5,533 bases of DNA from Nitrosomonadales bacterium. Lineage in GTDB: Bacteria; Pseudomonadota; Gammaproteobacteria; Burkholderiales; Gallionellaceae. The stretch lies in NCBI GenBank assembly GCA_016218465.1, contig JACREA010000091.1, positions 1 through 5,533 on the forward strand. Reading direction: 5' to 3'. A program made the translations under genes and the position numbers. This document shows positions 1-4,845 of the stretch, in pieces. The notes beneath the pieces were generated by a model that was not told the DNA's origin, ran no database searches, and was given only the letters and a program-made list of their open reading frames with translations. Every line of letters starts with the position of its first letter. Within the stretch, counting starts at the first letter, position 1.

Positions 1-553
1 CGAAGCATTCCTTGTGGTTTGGGCATTCCTGGCCAAGGCAGTTGTCTCGCGTAGAAGTCACCTGCATCCAGATCGGCGCGTTCTCCGGCACATCGGCCAA
101 GCCGCCCTTGTCGCCCGAATCGCTGACCTTGGCGTATTGCTTGATCTTGCCCAGATGCTTGATGTCATCGCGTGTCTTGAACATCCCGTCCGATTCCGTG
201 CGCGCCAGATGATAGTGGCACACATAATTCGAGCGCCCCTTGAGCAGTGCGACCGAAACCGGCGCCTTCAGCGCATCGCGCACCATCGGCAGGTCTTTCT
301 GGAATAACTGGTCCTGCAGGTTCTTCGTGCCGGTCGAAATGATCACTTTGCCGCCTGCGAGCAGTGCGGGAACCAGATAGGCGAAAGTCTTGCCGGTGCC
401 GGTGCCAGCCTCGACCACCAGAATTGCGTTGTCGCGAATCGCCTCGGCAACAGCCAACGCCATCTCGCGCTGCTGCGCGCGTGGACGGAACGATGCGACT
501 TCAGCGGCAAGCGGGCTTTGTTCGGAGAAAAAACGTTCGACTTCGGCGGACAC
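1..553 (-). CDS. yoaA: YoaA/DinG-family Fe-S ATP-dependent DNA helicase, N-terminal part (runs off the window edge)
   Basis: Reading the minus strand from a GTG at 553-551 gives 184 open codons with no stop before base 1. The start region reads VSAEVERFFSEQSPLA. A Q-motif-like FRPRAQQREMA (residues 22-32) precedes a perfect Walker A, EAGTGTGKT (48-56), and motif Ia-like STGTKNLQDQL (73-83). Four cysteines at 112, 172, 177 and 183 have the C-x59-C-x4-C-x5-C spacing of the [4Fe-4S] cluster of XPD-like superfamily 2 helicases. The segment VTSTRDNCLGQECP closely resembles E. coli YoaA as I remember it, so I prefer YoaA over DinG. Family members are about 640 residues long, so roughly 70% lies outside the window. 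The family unwinds DNA 5'-3' in damage tolerance; YoaA is known to partner the HolC (chi) subunit. The GTG has no clear Shine-Dalgarno, and I found no in-frame ATG in the roughly 100 bases upstream that I read, so the exact start is uncertain. Confidence 0.9.
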   Translation of the reverse strand, partial: MSAEVERFFSEQSPLAAEVASFRPRAQQREMALAVAEAIRDNAILVVEAGTGTGKTFAYLVPALLAGGKVIISTGTKNLQDQLFQKDLPMVRDALKAPVSVALLKGRSNYVCHYHLARTESDGMFKTRDDIKHLGKIKQYAKVSDSGDKGGLADVPENAPIWMQVTSTRDNCLGQECPNHKECF

Positions 554-610
554 GATAAATGGTGGGGAAAAATTTACAGCTGCGATGGTATCCGAAAGTG
601 GCTTACACTG

Positions 611-632
611 CGATTTTGTCGTGATTTTGTTG
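611..632 (+). repeat. Tandem 11-bp direct repeat upstream of the DUF433 gene
   Basis: Two adjacent 11-mers, CGATTTTGTCG (611-621) and TGATTTTGTTG (622-632), match at 9 of 11 positions. They lie in the 132-bp gap between the divergent yoaA and DUF433 genes, just ahead of the candidate -10 of the toxin-antitoxin operon. The period is about one helical turn, which would suit a repeated protein-binding site, but no binding is shown by the sequence. Confidence 0.4.
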
Positions 633-655
633 TGCGCTATTGTGCCAATTTGCTC

Positions 656-661
656 TACAAT
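656..661 (+). promoter_or_regulatory. Candidate -10 element for the DUF433-DUF5615 operon
   Basis: TACAAT matches the sigma-70 -10 consensus at 5 of 6 positions and lies 24 bases before the ATG at 686. A transcript would start near 668 and still include the AGGAG ribosome site at 673-677. No good -35 hexamer lies at 16-18 bp spacing, so this rests on the -10 alone. Confidence 0.3.
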
Positions 662-685
662 TCGGCCAACACAGGAGATCAGTCC

Positions 686-913
686 ATGAAAACAAACCTG
701 CTGGATCGCATCACCATCGAACCCGGGAAGTGTGGCGGTCGCCCTTGCATTCGCGGTATGCGAATTCGCGTCAACGACATTCTTGAAATGCTGGGCGACG
801 AAGTAGAGATGAGCGAGATTCTTGCCGATTTCCCCGACCTTGAGCGAGACGATATTCTTGCCTGCCTGCAATTTGCGGCGCGAAGGTCTGATATCGTCCG
901 GCTTGCCGCGTGA
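686..913 (+). CDS. DUF433 family protein, predicted antitoxin
   Basis: This 75-residue protein is a full-length DUF433 member. RITIEPGKCGGRPCIRGMRIRV (split as RITIEPGKCGG, 8-18, and RPCIRGMRIRV, 19-29) is the family's hallmark N-terminal half. DILEML (31-36) and EILADFPDLERDDILACLQFAA (EILADFPDL 44-52, ERDDILACLQFAA 53-65) form the helical second half. The family is small, commonly carries a helix-turn-helix-like fold, and is repeatedly found directly upstream of DUF5615 proteins, as here. It is therefore predicted to neutralise that protein and perhaps autoregulate; this role is inferred from gene pairing. The ATG at 686 is chosen because AGGAG (673-677) sits 8 bases ahead and the DUF433 signature begins right after it. 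The gene overlaps its partner by four bases (GTGA, 910-913), which implies translational coupling. Confidence 0.88.
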   Translation: MKTNLLDRITIEPGKCGGRPCIRGMRIRVNDILEMLGDEVEMSEILADFPDLERDDILACLQFAARRSDIVRLAA

Positions 914-1242
914 AATTCTGGATAGATGCCCAACTCCCGCCGCTTCTGGCGGAATGGCTTTCCACCCGATTCGATGTAGAGGCTTTTCCCGTTCGGGCAT
1001 TGGGACTGCGCGATGCAACCGACGCGGCAATATTCCAGGCAGCCCAGCAGCAAGGCATCGTCATTATCAGCAAAGACAGCGACTTTGTAGAGTTGGTCTC
1101 CCGTTACGGGTCACCGCCACAATTGATATGGGTGACATGCGGGAACGTCACCAACCGACAGTTGCAAATCGTATTCAATAAAACTTTTGCCGAATCGCTG
1201 GAGCTGCTGGCGGCAGGGCAGGTGATGGTTGAGATTGGCTGA
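910..1242 (+). CDS. DUF5615 PIN-like protein, predicted toxin nuclease
   Basis: This 110-residue protein has the DUF5615 (PIN-like) layout. It opens with MKFWIDAQLPPLLAEWL, holding the first acidic residue D6. RALGLRDATDAAIFQAA (29-45) carries D35 and D38. IVIISKDSDFVEL (50-62) carries D56 and D58, and PPQLIWVTCGNVTN (69-82) ends the core. The spaced acidic residues suggest a metal-dependent nuclease site like that of VapC-type PIN toxins. RNase activity is inferred for the family, not shown here. The GTG start at 910 overlaps the DUF433 stop in a GTGA junction, the standard arrangement for a co-translated antitoxin-toxin pair. Length is normal for the family and no catalytic residue looks lost, so the module appears intact. 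The alternative is a non-toxic DUF5615 with unknown function. Confidence 0.87.
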   Translation: MKFWIDAQLPPLLAEWLSTRFDVEAFPVRALGLRDATDAAIFQAAQQQGIVIISKDSDFVELVSRYGSPPQLIWVTCGNVTNRQLQIVFNKTFAESLELLAAGQVMVEIG

Positions 1243-1261
1243 TTGCAAAACAGTCCTGATG

Positions 1262-1300
1262 ATTGTTGGGTTACGCACGCACGTGTGCGTGCTCAACAAT
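1262..1300. repeat. 39-bp imperfect palindrome (REP/MITE-like hairpin) after the toxin gene
   Basis: Outer arms 1262-1270 and 1292-1300 (ATTGTTGGG against GCTCAACAAT-type sequence) pair over nine positions with one G-T wobble. After a small TT/G internal loop, ACGCAC (1273-1278) pairs with GTGCGT (1285-1290) around a 6-base loop. No T-run follows, so it is not a typical intrinsic terminator. The TTGGGTTACGC edge resembles, from memory, ends of small palindromic repeats common in proteobacterial genomes. It separates the intact TA pair from a broken antitoxin gene. Confidence 0.5.
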
Positions 1301-1329
1301 ACTTGGGGTTGAAGGCTAAGGAGATAACC

Positions 1330-1455
1330 ATGAAATGCCCAATTTGCAAGCATGGCAGCACACACAAAGGTTATGTAGCCGTCACCTTGGAACGGGATGG
1401 CGCAAAGCAACCAGGGTCAGCATCGAAATTCCCTTGTAACAGGGTAGCTCGGTAG
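1330..1455 (+). pseudogene. Truncated YgiT-type zinc-finger antitoxin (MqsA-like N-terminal zinc ribbon)
   Basis: The ATG at 1330 has a strong AAGGAG site at 1318-1323. It starts a 41-codon frame whose first 24 residues, MKCPICKHGSTHKG plus YVAVTLERDG, are the classic opening of YgiT/MqsA-like zinc-finger antitoxins. The first metal-binding CPIC pair (C3, C6) is present. After residue 25 the match stops. Family members normally continue through a second CxxC near residue 37-40 and run to about 70-80 residues, whereas this frame drifts into unrelated KQPGSASKFPCNRVAR and stops six bases before the emrB stop codon. The second zinc-ligand pair is absent, so I infer a 3'-deleted remnant that could not fold as a zinc ribbon. 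Its usual toxin partner (for example DUF4258 or MqsR) is not next to it. The preserved ribosome site means a short peptide may still be made. Confidence 0.7.
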
Positions 1456-1461
1456 AATTTA

Positions 1462-3006
1462 TTAATGCGCATCGCCGCGACTGGCGACGAACGGTGGTTT
1501 AGCCCACCAGATCAGCGTGACGAGTGACAGCATCAGCAGGGCGGAGAGAGTCAGAATCCGGTCGGTGGCGAGCGGGTAGGATTCGATGTTAATCATCCGG
1601 TCCAGAAAGCCAAGTGCAACATTGTCCGGCATGCCGAGCCGGTGCAACCGGTCCAGGTAATCATTTGCCACAGGATTGTAGGGGTGGATATTTTCCACGA
1701 GTCTGGCGTGGTATCCGGACGCCTCGCTGGTCCATAGCCAGGTGGTTATCGCAGTGCCGAAACTGGCGCCCAGGTTGCGCATGAAGTTGGTGAGGCCGGA
1801 GGCCGCCGCAATCCTTCCGGGAGGCAAGCCGGACAGGCCGATGGTGACCAGCGGCAGGAAGAAGCAGGCGATGCCGACGCCCATGAACAGGCGGCTTAAC
1901 GCCACCGACCAATAGTCGATATCCGGAGTGAACTGCGCACTCCACAGGCCCACCAGCGCAAACACAATGAAGCCGAATGTCGCGATGCCGCGCGCATCGA
2001 CGCGGTTGATGTTCGCACCGATGATCGGCCCCAGCACGAACGCCAGCACTCCGCCGAAGGCCACGGTCTTGCCTGCCCACAGCGACGTGTAACCCTGGAA
2101 GGTCTGTAGCCACAGCGGAACGATGACAACCACGCCGAAGAATGCCATCGAGCCGAACAGCAGGCATACCGTTCCCACCAGGAAATTACGCTCTATGAAC
2201 AGGCGCAAATCGACCAACGGGGCGGGGTCATACAATTCCCAGACCACAAACATCAACAGTGCGACGGCTGCCGTTATTGCAAGGGTGACGATGGTGGCGG
2301 ACTCGAACCAGTCAAGCTCGTTGCCCTTGTCGAGCAGAATTTGCAGGGAGCCGATGCCGATGATCAGCAACGTCAGTCCGGCCCAGTCCATTTTTTGATC
2401 CCGCTTGCCGGGTTGATGCGCGTCGCGATGTCCCAGCATCAGAGACACGGAAATGCCGACCAGCAGACCGACCGGCAGGTTGATCAGGAATATCCAGTGC
2501 CACGAGGTGTTGTCTGTCAGCCAGCCGCCAGTCAGCGGCCCGGCGATCGGCGCGATCACCGTCGTCATCGCCCATATGCCCAACGCCATGCCGCGCCGGT
2601 GCGGCGGGTAAATTGCGGTGAGCAGCGTTTGCGACAGCGGGATCATCGATGCGCCGAACACCCCTTGCAATACCCGCGCCGCAAGAATCATCGGGAAGCT
2701 GAATGATATCGCGCACAGCATCGAAGCCAGGGTGAACAGCAGTGTAGCGGAGACGAAGCTGCGCACAGCGCCGAACCGTCCCGCAAGAAATCCCGCCAGC
2801 GGCAGCATGATGGCTTCGGCCACCGAATAGGAGGTGATGATCCAGGTGCCCTGCGTCGGGCTGACCGCGAAATCGCCGGCCATCGTGGGCACGGCAACAT
2901 TGACGATGGTCAGGTCAAGGATGTTCATGAACGAACCCAGGCCGAGCGCCAGCGTCGCCAGGACTAACTTGATGCCGCTGAGCGGGGCGGGTTGGGCGGA
3001 GTTCAT
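1462..3006 (-). CDS. emrB: EmrB-type DHA2 family 14-TM multidrug efflux MFS transporter
   Basis: The 514-residue protein matches the EmrB/QacA (DHA2) subfamily in length and sequence. TM1 carries the subfamily signature FMNILDLTIVNVAVPTM (26-42) with acidic D31. W55-S62 (WIITSYSV) and LAGRFGAVRSF (74-84) are the motif A region; RVLQGVFGASMIPLSQ (111-126) follows. TM5 holds the antiporter motif as APIAGPLTGGWLTD (152-165), then WHWIFLINLPVG (169-180). Hydrophobic stretches recur to WWAK near residue 500, consistent with 14 segments. It should export hydrophobic drugs using the proton gradient, together with the adaptor EmrA encoded upstream on the same strand. EmrB normally abuts emrA; here a GIY-YIG gene and repeats intervene. 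The ATG at 3006 lacks a Shine-Dalgarno, but the following residues fit the family start. The gene converges with the antitoxin remnant six bases away. Confidence 0.93.
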   Translation of the reverse strand: MNSAQPAPLSGIKLVLATLALGLGSFMNILDLTIVNVAVPTMAGDFAVSPTQGTWIITSYSVAEAIMLPLAGFLAGRFGAVRSFVSATLLFTLASMLCAISFSFPMILAARVLQGVFGASMIPLSQTLLTAIYPPHRRGMALGIWAMTTVIAPIAGPLTGGWLTDNTSWHWIFLINLPVGLLVGISVSLMLGHRDAHQPGKRDQKMDWAGLTLLIIGIGSLQILLDKGNELDWFESATIVTLAITAAVALLMFVVWELYDPAPLVDLRLFIERNFLVGTVCLLFGSMAFFGVVVIVPLWLQTFQGYTSLWAGKTVAFGGVLAFVLGPIIGANINRVDARGIATFGFIVFALVGLWSAQFTPDIDYWSVALSRLFMGVGIACFFLPLVTIGLSGLPPGRIAAASGLTNFMRNLGASFGTAITTWLWTSEASGYHARLVENIHPYNPVANDYLDRLHRLGMPDNVALGFLDRMINIESYPLATDRILTLSALLMLSLVTLIWWAKPPFVASRGDAH

Positions 3007-3011
3007 TTGGT

Positions 3012-3038
3012 TTTATATGAAATACAGTGGGCAATCAA
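3012..3038 (-). promoter_or_regulatory. Candidate emrB promoter placing the start near the initiation codon
   Basis: On the minus strand TATAAA (3017-3012) matches the -10 consensus at 5 of 6 positions. It is preceded, after a short 15-bp spacer, by TTGATT (3038-3033), a 4 of 6 match to -35. The -10 ends only five bases before the emrB ATG, so a transcript would begin at or next to the start codon. This fits the absence of a Shine-Dalgarno but is only a sequence resemblance. Confidence 0.25.
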
Positions 3039-3433
3039 ATTTCGCGATCACGCGGAAGAAGTAAATCCGTTCGCCCTGACCCTTCGGCAGGCTCAGGGCT
3101 AAAGGCATCAGCAGGAAGCGGGGAATCCGTTCGCCCTGAGCTTGTCGAAGGGTGAACGGATTTGCTTTGAGCCAGGCGAGAAACCTCCGTCCAGTCTCCG
3201 CGCATCATGGCTTCTTTCTTCTTGCGGCTCCAGCCCTTTATTTGCATCTCGGCAGACAGGGCTTCTTCCCGTGTAACGCACTCCTGCGACCAAATAAGTT
3301 CAACTGGATGGCGTGTTGCGGTATAGCCGTCGCATTCTCCGGACTGATACTGTGCCATACGCATTTCAAGATTGTCAGTGTGCCCGGTGTAATAGCTATC
3401 ATCGGCACAGCGAAGGATGTAAACCCAAAACAT
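3035..3433 (-). CDS. GIY-YIG endonuclease domain protein (UPF0213/YhbQ-like) with repeat-encoded C-terminal tail
   Basis: Residues 1-90 form a complete small GIY-YIG nuclease domain. FWVYILRCADDSYYTGHT (2-19) carries the 'GIY' strand as VYIL and the 'YIG' strand as YYTG. R25 in NLEMRMAQY is the expected catalytic arginine. TRHPVELIW (40-48) is the next conserved strand, and E62 in EMQIKGWSRKKK (62-73) is the metal-binding glutamate. All key residues are present, so it should be an active DNA-cleaving enzyme. The natural domain ends near SRLAQSK (85-91). Residues 93-132 (VHPSTSSGRTDS, then AFSPEPAEGSGRTD) are read-through of two REP-like repeats. The ATG at 3433 has an AAGGA site (3446-3442) eight bases upstream. 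It sits between emrA and emrB on the same strand, ending 28 bases before emrB, and is bracketed by inverted repeats, which suggests it arrived as a unit. Confidence 0.9.
   Translation of the reverse strand: MFWVYILRCADDSYYTGHTDNLEMRMAQYQSGECDGYTATRHPVELIWSQECVTREEALSAEMQIKGWSRKKKEAMMRGDWTEVSRLAQSKSVHPSTSSGRTDSPLPADAFSPEPAEGSGRTDLLLPRDREI
3064..3106. repeat. REP-like repeat copy A, rearranged/degenerate
   Basis: Bases 3064-3079 (AATCCGTTCGCCCTGA) equal the left arm of copy B. Bases 3079-3099 (ACCCTTCGGCAGGCTCAGGGC, one mismatch) then follow the core of copy C as written on the plus strand, so this copy combines both orientations. Relative to copy C it has six extra bases (GCCCTG, 3073-3078), and its right arm has decayed to TAAAGGC. 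It can still fold: GCCCTGA (3073-3079) pairs with TCAGGGC (3093-3099), with a further CCT/AGG inside. It encodes the AFSPEPAEGSGRTD part of the nuclease tail. Confidence 0.75.
3124..3162 (+). repeat. REP-like hairpin repeat copy B
   Basis: AATCCGTTC (3124-3132) and GAACGGATT (3154-3162) are perfect complements. The stem continues inward with GCCCT against AGGGT (one G-T wobble), giving about 14 paired positions around an 11-base GAGCTTGTCGA centre. The 33-bp unit 3127-3159 matches the reverse complement of copy C at 32 of 33 positions (T versus C at 3142). It lies inside the GIY-YIG frame and encodes VHPSTSSGRTDS of its tail. Confidence 0.85.
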
Positions 3434-3456
3434 TTCGTTTGTCCTTTTGAGTGAAC

Positions 3457-3489
3457 CCGTTCACCCTTCGACAGGCTCAGGGCGAACGG
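3457..3489 (-). repeat. REP-like hairpin repeat copy C (inverted relative to copy B)
   Basis: CCGTTC (3457-3462) and GAACGG (3484-3489) bracket the 21-base core ACCCTTCGAC...GCTCAGGGC. Read on the minus strand it equals copy B with one difference in 33 bases. It starts 24 bases upstream of the GIY-YIG start codon. Copies B and C thus form terminal inverted repeats around a 363-bp unit (3127-3489) containing the complete nuclease domain. No target-site duplication is evident in the immediate flanks. Confidence 0.85.
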
Positions 3490-3517
3490 CTATTGGTTTG
3501 CTGGGACATCCAGCCAA

Positions 3518-3536
3518 GTTCAACTCTGAGTTGAAC
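3518..3536 (-). other. 19-bp perfect palindrome just downstream of emrA
   Basis: GTTCAACTC (3518-3526) and GAGTTGAAC (3528-3536) are exact complements around one central base. On the emrA transcript this would be an 8-9 bp hairpin beginning about 15 bases after the stop codon. The tail that follows (TTGGCTGG) has no U-run, so an intrinsic terminator is unlikely; a mRNA-stabilising or attenuating hairpin, or a protein site, is possible. A second, weaker hairpin (GCTGG 3500-3504 with CCAGC 3510-3514) lies next to it. Confidence 0.45.
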
Positions 3537-3551
3537 AGAGCCATTCGCGGT

Positions 3552-4808
3552 TTACTTCCGCCCCAGATTGTCGGCGATGATTTGCGCCACGCGCGCATCG
3601 GCTGCCTTGATATCCTGTGTGTAGATCGAAGTGCTGGCGATCGCTGTGGCGTTGGGCAACATTGTCAGCGCCGCGCCGCTGCGGTCATGCGTGTCGATAG
3701 TCGCGTCCATGGATAACCCGATGCGCAGCGGGTGTTCCTGCAATTCTTTCGCATCCAGCGCGATGCGCACCGGCAGGCGCTGCACGATCTTGACCCAGTT
3801 GCCGGTGGCATTTTGCGCGGGCAGCAGGGCGAAGGCGGAGCCGGTACCCGGGGCCAGACCAATGACGCGGCCGTGAAATACGATCGAGTTGCCGTAAAAA
3901 TCGGAAGTCACCCTCACCGGCTGCCCGATGCGCACATCGCGCAATTGGGTCTCCTTGAAATTGGCATCCAGCCATACCTTGTCGAGCGGCACGAGCGCCA
4001 TCAGCGAATCGCCGGGCTTAACCCGTTCGCCGATTTGCATCAGGCGTTTTGCCACTTGCCCGCTGACCGGCGCGATTACCCGGGTACGCGCCAGCGCGAG
4101 CGCAGCCTCGCGTACCCGCACTGCGGCGCTGCGCACATTGGGATGATTTTCCAGGGAAGTGTTGTCCACACGCGCGCTGGAAACGCTGGCCTGATCCACG
4201 GTCTGGTTGATCGCGGCGCTGCTGGCCTGTATCGCGCTCAGTGCCGCATCGCGTTGTGCCTTTGCAGCATCCCGCGTGGTTTGAGCGATCTGCAAGCTTT
4301 CCGCCGAAATAAAATTCTGCTTGACCAGTGTTTCGCGGCGCTTGAATTCGGCCTCGGCTTGCGTTAATGCCGCATCGCTGCGGGCCAACTCAGCCTGGGC
4401 GCGCGCCAAGTCGGCGCGACGCTGGGCGATCAGCTGCAAATTGCCTCGGCTGATCGCATACAGGCCGCGCACTTCGCGGACCGCTGCAGCCAGCGCGGCT
4501 ACAGCACTGTCCAGTTGCAGGCGGGCATCGCTGTCGTCCAGTTGTACCAGTATCTGGCCTTCGGTCACGGCTTGCGTGGTGTCGGCTTGAATGGAAACCA
4601 CCGAGCCGCCGGTAAGCGGCATCACCGCAACAACATTGCCGCCGATATAAGCATCATCGGTGTTGCTGTACCATCGTCCGGAAAAAAACCACCACAAAAA
4701 AACGGCCAGCAGGACAACCAGCACCAGCGCGCCAATGCGCAGCAGGACGCCTTTCCGTTTGTCAGGATTTGCAGGAGTGGCTATTGCGGCTTGATCGGTC
4801 ATGGGCAT
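3552..4808 (-). CDS. emrA: EmrA-type periplasmic adaptor (HlyD/membrane fusion protein) of a multidrug efflux pump
   Basis: The 418-residue protein has the EmrA plan. There is a short basic cytoplasmic N-terminus, then one membrane anchor at about 21-43 (VLLRIGALVLVVLLAVFLWW). The first lipoyl half opens with STD-like NTDDAYIGGNVVAVMP (49-64). A long helical hairpin rich in Ala, Gln and Arg spans about 95-235, and the second lipoyl half is RTRVIAPVSGQVAKR (241-255). The beta-barrel domain contains KVWLDANFKETQLRDVRIGQPV (KVWLDANFKETQL 277-289), and the EmrA signature is GTGSAFALLPAQNATGNWVK (321-340). It should bridge EmrB to an outer-membrane channel that is not encoded in this window. The protein is slightly longer than E. 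coli EmrA (390), mainly at its C-terminus. The ATG at 4808 has only a weak ribosome site; an internal ATG two codons later is an alternative. No MarR- or TetR-type regulator is adjacent. Confidence 0.93.
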   Translation of the reverse strand: MPMTDQAAIATPANPDKRKGVLLRIGALVLVVLLAVFLWWFFSGRWYSNTDDAYIGGNVVAVMPLTGGSVVSIQADTTQAVTEGQILVQLDDSDARLQLDSAVAALAAAVREVRGLYAISRGNLQLIAQRRADLARAQAELARSDAALTQAEAEFKRRETLVKQNFISAESLQIAQTTRDAAKAQRDAALSAIQASSAAINQTVDQASVSSARVDNTSLENHPNVRSAAVRVREAALALARTRVIAPVSGQVAKRLMQIGERVKPGDSLMALVPLDKVWLDANFKETQLRDVRIGQPVRVTSDFYGNSIVFHGRVIGLAPGTGSAFALLPAQNATGNWVKIVQRLPVRIALDAKELQEHPLRIGLSMDATIDTHDRSGAALTMLPNATAIASTSIYTQDIKAADARVAQIIADNLGRK

Positions 4809-4833
4809 TTAAGAAGCCGGAAGTAAGAGTATT

Positions 4834-4839
4834 ATTGTA
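4834..4839 (-). promoter_or_regulatory. Candidate emrA promoter -10
   Basis: Minus-strand TACAAT (4839-4834) is a 5 of 6 match to the -10 consensus and would start a transcript near 4827, about 19 bases before the emrA ATG. The -35 position (about 4857-4862, CTATTC) is a poor match and overlaps the perfect palindrome at 4851-4860. That would suit control by a DNA-binding regulator, but this is inference. Confidence 0.25.
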
Positions 4840-4845
4840 CTGGTT

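Noticed and set aside
679..1073. Minus-strand open frames (100-124 codons) opposite the TA pair
   Set aside because: They lie antisense to two recognisable family members (DUF433, DUF5615) with good start signals.
1243..1329. Upstream extension of the antitoxin-remnant frame to 1243
   Set aside because: It would translate through the palindrome with a TTG start and no ribosome site; the family match begins exactly at the ATG at 1330.
1431..1444. CCCT...AGGG hairpin as the emrB terminator
   Set aside because: Only a 4-bp stem with a weak AATTT tail on the minus strand; too weak to call.
1661..2167. 168-codon open frame on the minus strand
   Set aside because: Alternate-frame shadow of emrB; composition is typical of a high-GC frame shadow and it breaks no gap in emrB.
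2341..2706. 121-codon plus-strand open frame
   Set aside because: Antisense to emrB, rich in Gln/Arg/His as expected from a shadow, no motif.
3108..3293. Minus-strand frame ending in PFDKLRANG
   Set aside because: Alternate-frame reading of the GIY-YIG gene and copy B; 'FDKLRANG' is the well-known other-frame translation of this repeat.
3062..3489. CRISPR array from the repeats in this area
   Set aside because: Only three copies, in mixed orientation, with unequal spacers that include a gene; self-complementary REP-like units fit better.
3447..3716. Plus-strand open frame beginning in repeat copy C (PVHPSTGSGRT...)
   Set aside because: Its start is repeat-derived and the rest is antisense to the emrA 3' end; no ribosome site or family match.
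3732..4367. 211-codon open frame on the plus strand
   Set aside because: It is fully antisense to emrA, whose frame has clear EmrA motifs throughout; the antisense product has no recognisable domain.
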